Source: an uncultured Victivallales bacterium
GTDB taxonomy: Bacteria > Verrucomicrobiota > Lentisphaeria > Oligosphaerales > JAFGRS01
Reading direction: 5' to 3'
DNA length: 19,464 bases
Assembly: GCA_903834675.1 (NCBI GenBank)
Contig: CAILKC010000628.1
Coordinates: forward strand, 1-19,464
The notes under the pieces are model-generated. The model was given only the letters and a program-made list of their open reading frames with translations, had not been told where the DNA came from and did no database searches. Both the position numbers and the translations under genes were made by a program. Numbering within the stretch: the first letter of the stretch is position 1; each line of letters opens with the position of its first letter. Shown here in pieces: positions 15,739 to 19,464 of this stretch.

Positions 15739-16437
15739 TCACGCGGCTCGGCGCAGCAGGGGCAGGACGACAAGAATGAGACCCGCCGTCGTGCCCACCG
15801 CGCCGACAAGCCGCTGCCAGCGCGTCCCCCGCGCCATGGCCCCAAGCAAATCACGGAAACGCCACGGTGCTGAGATCAAGAACATCCCCCACAGCCCCAC
15901 CGCATAGCACGCAAGGCAATAGAGGGGTCGCCACGAGACCATCTCAGCGAACGCACCGTGTAACAGGTACGTTGCACACAGCACAAGGAAGCCTCCCAGC
16001 GCTCGGGCAAAGAGATAGTCCAGGTGGTGGTAGATCAGGACTGCGGCGACAGGAACCAACGCCCACACCGCCTTGCGGTAGGTGGTCAAACCACCCTCAA
16101 GCATCAAGCACCCGTGGTAGGCGGCCCACAGCAGGCAAACCACGCCCAGAACCTCCCCCGCCACGCGGGCTCGCGGTAACCGCGCCGCCAAACCCGCATC
16201 AAGATGGCATCCGTGCCACACCGCGGCACCGCCAACGGCGAAGATAAGACCGAGACTGACCGACAGTGCTATAAACGCCATGAACGACTCCGTAGCCACC
16301 AAAAGGAAGCGCTGCTGAAACCGCAAGACAGACGTTGGCTCCAGTAAAGGTATGCCGCCGCTGGACAAGCCACCGTAAAACACCCGGGCGATCGCGCCCA
16401 CCGCTACCTCGTGGTTGAAGAACATAAAGCAAGCCAC
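15739..16437 (-). CDS. Unrecognised polytopic membrane protein
   Basis: A protein of about 232 aa that I cannot assign to a family. It has roughly six hydrophobic segments: FMAFIALSVSLGLIFAVGG, VLGVVCLLWAAYHG, VWALVPVAAVLIYHHL, LGGFLVLCATYLLHG, YCLACYAVGLWGMFLIS and AVGTTAGLILVVLPLL. It ends in an RR-rich tail, so inner-membrane location is likely. His and Trp residues near the membrane faces (WHG, YHG, YHHLDYLF) are notable but give no function. The start is uncertain: a GTG at 16437 or an ATG at 16425, neither with a ribosome binding site. It converges on ribF with a gap of about 50 nt that holds a weak GC hairpin (15695-15709, no T-run). It begins 29 nt from the left end of the 411-bp inverted-repeat element, which may have displaced its original promoter. 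Confidence 0.65.
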   Translation of the reverse strand: MACFMFFNHEVAVGAIARVFYGGLSSGGIPLLEPTSVLRFQQRFLLVATESFMAFIALSVSLGLIFAVGGAAVWHGCHLDAGLAARLPRARVAGEVLGVVCLLWAAYHGCLMLEGGLTTYRKAVWALVPVAAVLIYHHLDYLFARALGGFLVLCATYLLHGAFAEMVSWRPLYCLACYAVGLWGMFLISAPWRFRDLLGAMARGTRWQRLVGAVGTTAGLILVVLPLLRRAA

Positions 16438-16466
16438 GGCGGATACAACGGTGGTGGGACACAGGG

Positions 16467-16496
16467 GGGCGCAAGTCAGCTCCGTAGGGGTTGTTG
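16467..16496 (+). repeat. Left terminal inverted repeat of the 411-bp element
   Basis: It starts GGGCGCAAGTCAG and differs from the right arm at three positions (16480, 16489 and 16494). Pairing stops abruptly outside 16467, which fixes the tip. The stop codon of the DUF6788-like gene (16476-16478) lies within it. Confidence 0.75.
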
Positions 16497-16835
16497 TTCC
16501 GTTTCCTGCTGCATCCGGTGGGTAGATGGATCACTTAGCTTTGGGGGAGACTTCCCACGGGGCTTGTCGCTTAGGGGGAAGAAGTCGGTCCTGGCTCGCT
16601 CGATGGACAGAGCTATCCACTTGACCATGAGGGTACGGAACGTCTTGTCGGCGGCGAGCCAGGTCTTGAGTTCCTCGAGGTGTGTCGTCTTCACGAAGCG
16701 GCAGAAGGGCTTGCCGCGATGGACATACGTCAGCTTGTTGTGGGGGCCGTGCTTCTTGGGCTCGGTTAGGTGGTGGCATCGGCAGGTCGGAGTCCCGCGG
16801 ACGTGATGCTGCAGCGAGATGCTCCCCGGATGCAT
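16476..16835 (-). CDS. DUF6788-like small protein
   Basis: A 119-aa basic protein. Residues 3-37, with PGSIS, the CRC pair (Cys18, Cys20), KKHGP (27-31) and LTYVHRGK, resemble the DUF6788 pattern (RGSLSEQ..CGKPNCRC...HGPYYYLS). I recall this small uncharacterised family occurring near transposases. A Cys/His cluster (Cys18, Cys20, His21, His22, His29, His32) could bind metal. A charged helix (52-82) follows, then a Lys/Ser/Pro-rich tail. The ATG at 16835 begins just before the conserved block; a TTG at 16853 would add LRIEP-type residues and lies directly after GGAG within the right repeat. It lies wholly within the inverted-repeat element, which argues for a mobile-element function or passenger. 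Family match is by motif memory only. Confidence 0.65.
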   Translation of the reverse strand: MHPGSISLQHHVRGTPTCRCHHLTEPKKHGPHNKLTYVHRGKPFCRFVKTTHLEELKTWLAADKTFRTLMVKWIALSIERARTDFFPLSDKPRGKSPPKLSDPSTHRMQQETEQQPLRS

Positions 16836-16847
16836 GGGCTCAATCCG

Positions 16848-16877
16848 CAGCAACTCCTACGGAACTGACTTGCGCCC
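16848..16877 (-). repeat. Right terminal inverted repeat of the 411-bp element
   Basis: Read on the minus strand from 16877 it starts GGGCGCAAGTCAG and continues in register with the left arm for 30 nt with three mismatches. Pairing stops at 16878. It contains GGAG and the first possible start (TTG, 16853) of the DUF6788-like gene. Confidence 0.75.
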
Positions 16878-16964
16878 GAGAATTTGCCATGGTGTTGCGT
16901 TTACGCCCGGATGCCGGTATCTTGCATGACTGTGGTGCAGACAGTTTCTGTAGAGAGATCCAGC

Positions 16965-18554
16965 ATGTCGCCTTCAGACCAGTCATCCACCGCAACGGTG
17001 AGGATTACGCTCCCGGGACGCTTCCGCAATTCCGCCTCACTGCAGGCGCCCCAAGGGGTACCCGCACCACCCGAAGCTGAGGTCAGCGCAGTCGCGCGGC
17101 GCGATGCCTCGAGGGAACGACCATGGGCCGCCTCGCGGGCTCTGCTAGACACGATCTATGATGGGCTCGTCGTCTGCGGTAAAGGAGGGTGCATCGTCGA
17201 CGTCAATGACCGCGCCGCGGCCCTTTTCCAGCGTACGGTTGACGAACTCCTGCAGTCCGCTATTTCTGACATCATCGACGGGGCCAACGAAGACCTTATC
17301 GCAGAGCTTGAGGGCATGGCTGGCATTCAGCCCTTCGCCATTTTGGATGCCTACGGATTGCGCGCCGACGGTAGCGAGTTCGCCGCCGAGATCGCGGTCC
17401 ATCCCATGGAGATGGACGACGGTCCCCGGCTCGTGTTCTTTGTGCGCGACATCACCCGCCGTATCCAAATGGAAAGGAAACTTGTGCGCCTCAGCAAGGC
17501 GGTGGACAGCACCAGCGATGGGATCGCCATCGCCGACGAAGAGAGGCGCCACATCTACCAGAATGCGTCTTTCTTACAGCTTATAGGCCCCCAGCGAGCC
17601 GCCTCTCTGGCCGAAGAGCACGGCTTTGGATGGCTGCTTGGGGCCGCCGCCGAATCCATGCAGCGAACCGTCGACGCCGGGCACTCCTGGAGCGGCCGGG
17701 CGGACCTCTCCACGGACCATGGCGCAGTGGTGCCGACGCTATTTCGGGTCGATCCCATCTGGCAGGAGGACGGCCGCATCCTCGGCAGCGTGGCCGTCGT
17801 CACGGATATCACCAAGGAACAGCAAGCGGAGGCCAAGCTTCGTCAGACATTGGCCGAATTAGAGCGGACCAACGCAGAACTCGGGCAGATCGCCTACGTG
17901 GCAAGCCACGACCTGAAGGAGCCGCTACGTGTCATCATCGGTTACCTTGATCTGCTGCACCGACGCTACGACGGGCAATTGGACGACACTGCACGCGGCT
18001 TCATCCAGAATGCGGTGGAAGGTGCCGACCGTATGCGCGACCTGATCAACCACATCCTGGACTACGCCCGCCTAAACCGTTCCCCAGGCCCGCTGACCAC
18101 TATCAACGCGGCCTTGTTGGTGCGCCAGGCCCAGGAGAACCTACGGTCTCTGAGCGATGAGCGCCATGCCATCATCACCCTGGATCCACTGCCGGATATA
18201 CGTACGGCACCTACGCGGATGGTCCAAGTATTCCAGAACCTCATCGACAATGCCATCCGTTACTGTGATCGAGACATACCCAGAGTGCATGTCCGAGCCG
18301 TGCGGCGGGAACAGAATTGGGTGTTCTTCGTGACCGACAACGGCATTGGCATAGACCCAGAACTGCAGAGCCGTGTTTTCATCCTTTTCCAGCGCTTGCA
18401 TACGCGGGAAGAATACGAAGGATCGGGAATCGGTTTGGCTACTTGCAAGAAGATCGTCGAACGCTTCGGGGGGACCCTGTGGATCGAAGAAAGCAAGGTG
18501 GCAGGTGGGACCACCTTTGCCTTTTCCGTGCCGGTCGCAGGATGCGCAGGCTGA
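16965..18554 (+). CDS. Soluble PAS-PAS sensor histidine kinase
   Basis: A 529-aa kinase with no membrane segment, so it should sense a cytoplasmic signal. A low-complexity N-terminus (1-50) is followed by PAS1 (about 57-165, ending FFVRDITRRIQMERKL), PAS2 (about 175-285, ending VVTDITKEQQAEAKL) and a coiled coil (285-308). Then come HisKA with phospho-acceptor His315 in ASHDLKEPLR (313-322), and HATPase_c with the N box (NLIDNA, 425-430), DNGIGI (458-463), an F-box-like VFILFQRL and GSGIGLATC (486-494). The HDLKEPLR and F..F.RLH forms are those of phytochrome-type kinases, though no GAF/PHY domain is present. ATG 16965 has AGAGAG upstream; longer frames reach 16884 without support. TTGCGT (16895), 17 nt, TATCTT (16918) is a weak promoter candidate. 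No response regulator is adjacent, so it is an orphan kinase. Confidence 0.9.
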   Translation: MSPSDQSSTATVRITLPGRFRNSASLQAPQGVPAPPEAEVSAVARRDASRERPWAASRALLDTIYDGLVVCGKGGCIVDVNDRAAALFQRTVDELLQSAISDIIDGANEDLIAELEGMAGIQPFAILDAYGLRADGSEFAAEIAVHPMEMDDGPRLVFFVRDITRRIQMERKLVRLSKAVDSTSDGIAIADEERRHIYQNASFLQLIGPQRAASLAEEHGFGWLLGAAAESMQRTVDAGHSWSGRADLSTDHGAVVPTLFRVDPIWQEDGRILGSVAVVTDITKEQQAEAKLRQTLAELERTNAELGQIAYVASHDLKEPLRVIIGYLDLLHRRYDGQLDDTARGFIQNAVEGADRMRDLINHILDYARLNRSPGPLTTINAALLVRQAQENLRSLSDERHAIITLDPLPDIRTAPTRMVQVFQNLIDNAIRYCDRDIPRVHVRAVRREQNWVFFVTDNGIGIDPELQSRVFILFQRLHTREEYEGSGIGLATCKKIVERFGGTLWIEESKVAGGTTFAFSVPVAGCAG

Positions 18555-18583
18555 GCCGTCGAGCGCGGGGCAACGTGCGGTAT

Positions 18584-19234
18584 TCAGCGTCGTCCGGTAA
18601 CCCAGTCGGATTCGTACCAGAGCATGTGGTAGTCGGACCGCAGGTTGATACCCTTAACGTCGCGAAGCACGGACTCCAACTGCTTCAGAGCCCACAGTAG
18701 CATCATGTAAGGCTTGTCTTCCGCAGGCTCCACCACCCCTGCGTTCGTGCCACGCCGGTCAGACTTGGTCACGTCCGTGATATCTGCCACTTGCCTAAGC
18801 AGGGCCAGAAACAGGATCATCTGGCCCGGCAGCTTGCTAAGCTCCGCCTGATATGCGCAGAGACGATACCGCCAGAAACTCTCGCGCGCTTCTTTTGTTT
18901 TCAACTGCTCGACACACTCACCACACTCATCGATGAAACGCACCACGCCCACCGGGTTGACCAAGATCACCTTCTCAGCAGGGTCATAGCGGGTCGGTTC
19001 CATCTGCTCAACAGCCTGACATCCGCCGATGAAACGAACACGAATGCCGTCGCTCCCGGTGTGGTCCAGTACAAAGAGAGTTTGCAGTGCCTCAACGACC
19101 TTGGATCGGTTTGCTCTCAAACACAGGTCGTCGAGTTCCGCAAGGGCTCGCGCTGAAGGAGGGTCGGACTGCGTCGCGACGCGAGCCAGTTTCTCAAACT
19201 GACGCCAAGTAGATGAGAGTGTCCGAGGAGCCAT
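18584..19234 (-). CDS. Unrecognised 216-aa protein next to the rRNA operon
   Basis: I do not recognise this family. The protein is soluble, mostly helical and charged, with no signal peptide or membrane segment. Visible features are an N-terminal helical part (8-56, WRQFEKLARVA...EALQTLFVL), a central block with strand-like IRVRFIGG (64-71) and KVILVNPVGVVRFIDECGECVEQL (88-111, with Cys104 and Cys107 in a CxxC-like pair), and a helical C-terminus (118-193) ending in YHMLWYESDWVTGRR. The start at 19234 is supported by AAGAGG 10 nt upstream and a strong promoter 28 nt upstream; the frame is open to 19303 but that part overlaps the promoter. It appears monocistronic and converges on the kinase gene with a 29-nt gap. 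Its place directly after the rRNA terminator gives no functional clue. Confidence 0.75.
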   Translation of the reverse strand: MAPRTLSSTWRQFEKLARVATQSDPPSARALAELDDLCLRANRSKVVEALQTLFVLDHTGSDGIRVRFIGGCQAVEQMEPTRYDPAEKVILVNPVGVVRFIDECGECVEQLKTKEARESFWRYRLCAYQAELSKLPGQMILFLALLRQVADITDVTKSDRRGTNAGVVEPAEDKPYMMLLWALKQLESVLRDVKGINLRSDYHMLWYESDWVTGRR

Positions 19235-19261
19235 GCCGGTAGACCTCTTGCGTAAAGCGCC

Positions 19262-19290
19262 AATATACCCCCCCTGCGGGGGCCTGTCCA
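19262..19290 (-). promoter_or_regulatory. Sigma-70 promoter of the 216-aa protein gene
   Basis: On the minus strand TGGACA (19290-19285) and TATATT (19267-19262) are separated by exactly 17 nt; each hexamer matches the consensus at five of six positions. Transcription would start near 19255, leaving a leader of about 20 nt with AAGAGG before the ATG at 19234. The spacer holds a GC palindrome, CCCCC-TGC-GGGGG (19270-19282), which could be an operator. Confidence 0.6.
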
Positions 19291-19323
19291 CGAGCCCTGT
19301 CAAGCTCGGCCGCCACCCAATAG

Positions 19324-19357
19324 AAAAGGCGGCACAGTTAGCACTGTACCGCCTTTT
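19324..19357 (-). terminator. Intrinsic terminator of the rRNA operon
   Basis: A 15-bp stem (19324-19338 with 19343-19357, one G-T wobble) closes on a TAGC tetraloop. On the minus strand the stem begins AAAAGGCGG and ends CCGCCTTTT, followed by CTATT. It lies 16 nt after the 5S rRNA 3' end. The A-run and T-run flanks are symmetric, so it may also act on plus-strand transcripts. Confidence 0.9.
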
Positions 19358-19372
19358 GGGTAAGAGAAAGGA

Positions 19373-19464
19373 CTGGCAACGAGCTACTTTCCCGCACTCT
19401 TGTATGCAGTATCATCGCCGCGGAGGCCCTTCACCGTCGTGTTCGAGATGGGAACGGGTGTTAC
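19373..19464 (-). rRNA. rrf: 5S ribosomal RNA, 3' part (5' end beyond the window)
   Basis: The minus strand reads as the last 92 or so nt of 5S rRNA. Conserved blocks include ACACCCGTTCCCATCTCGAA (loop B/C region, near 19460), GAAGGG, the GATGATACTGC segment and the 3' strand GGGAAAGTAGCTCGTTGCCAG ending about 19373. The 5' 20-25 nt, including the pairing strand of helix I, lie outside the window, so the exact 3' end is approximate. The 23S and 16S genes should lie further right. Confidence 0.95.

Larger units (their letters stand above)
16467..16877. mobile_element. 411-bp inverted-repeat element carrying one DUF6788-like gene
   Basis: Imperfect 30-bp inverted repeats (27 of 30 matching) lie at 16467-16496 and 16848-16877; both tips begin GGGCGCAAGTCAG. 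The only gene inside is the DUF6788-like ORF, whose stop codon is inside the left repeat and whose open frame begins inside the right repeat, so gene and element share the same boundaries. No transposase is present, and I see no clear target duplication next to the tips. I infer a non-autonomous insertion-sequence derivative or a compact single-gene element. The family cannot be named from the ends. Confidence 0.7.

Noticed and set aside
16467..16877. IS66-type assignment for the 411-bp element
   Set aside because: Its tips begin GGGCGC, not GTAA, and no 8-bp duplication flanks it, so it is not related to the MITE at 1876-2041 by its ends.
1..19464. CRISPR array, tRNA genes, defence or toxin-antitoxin system
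   Set aside because: No regularly spaced direct repeats, no tRNA-like cloverleaf and no recognisable defence or toxin families were seen on reading.

Overview
The window looks like a chromosomal segment of a Gram-negative, GC-rich bacterium. An outer membrane is indicated by lipoprotein signal peptides, a BamD-like gene and an LptE-like gene. The small repeat containing GTAGTACCGCCTTCAGGCGG, whose shadow translation reads 'VVPPSGG', together with the gene mix, suggests the PVC superphylum (Kiritimatiellota, Lentisphaerota or Verrucomicrobiota). That placement is inference; the partial 5S rRNA at the right edge could test it.

Layout. (a) 181-1551: two tandem lipoproteins, the second FlgO-like, closed by a strong intrinsic terminator. 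(b) 1552-2112: intergenic stretch holding a 150-bp miniature inverted-repeat element with a perfect 8-bp target duplication and REP-like palindromes. (c) 2113-5409 (+): glycosyltransferase family 2, an AlgI-type MBOAT acyltransferase and an SGNH/AlgX-like protein, overlapping or nearly touching, which reads as an envelope or extracellular polysaccharide O-acetylation cassette. (d) 5430-9743 (-): bamD-like, lptE-like, ispF and a polytopic GT-C glycosyltransferase, probably transcribed in that order, so outer-membrane assembly and isoprenoid precursor synthesis share a unit. (e) 9744-10075: divergent control region with a candidate promoter and a hairpin-plus-U7 in the nusA leader. (f) 10076-15687 (+): nusA-infB-rbfA-truB-ribF, the conserved transcription/translation operon, here without rimP in front. 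(g) 15739-16877 (-): an unrecognised membrane protein and a 411-bp element with 30-bp inverted repeats whose only gene is a DUF6788-like ORF. (h) 16965-18554 (+): a soluble PAS-PAS histidine kinase. (i) 18584-19290 (-): an unrecognised 216-aa protein with a well-formed promoter. (j) 19324-19464 (-): a strong terminator and the 3' part of a 5S rRNA, the end of an rRNA operon lying mostly outside the window.

The most unusual items are the two compact mobile-like elements (1876-2041 and 16467-16877) and the possible attenuator in the nusA leader. Most of the rest is core housekeeping with good family matches. All family assignments come from reading motifs in the translations; no database search was run.
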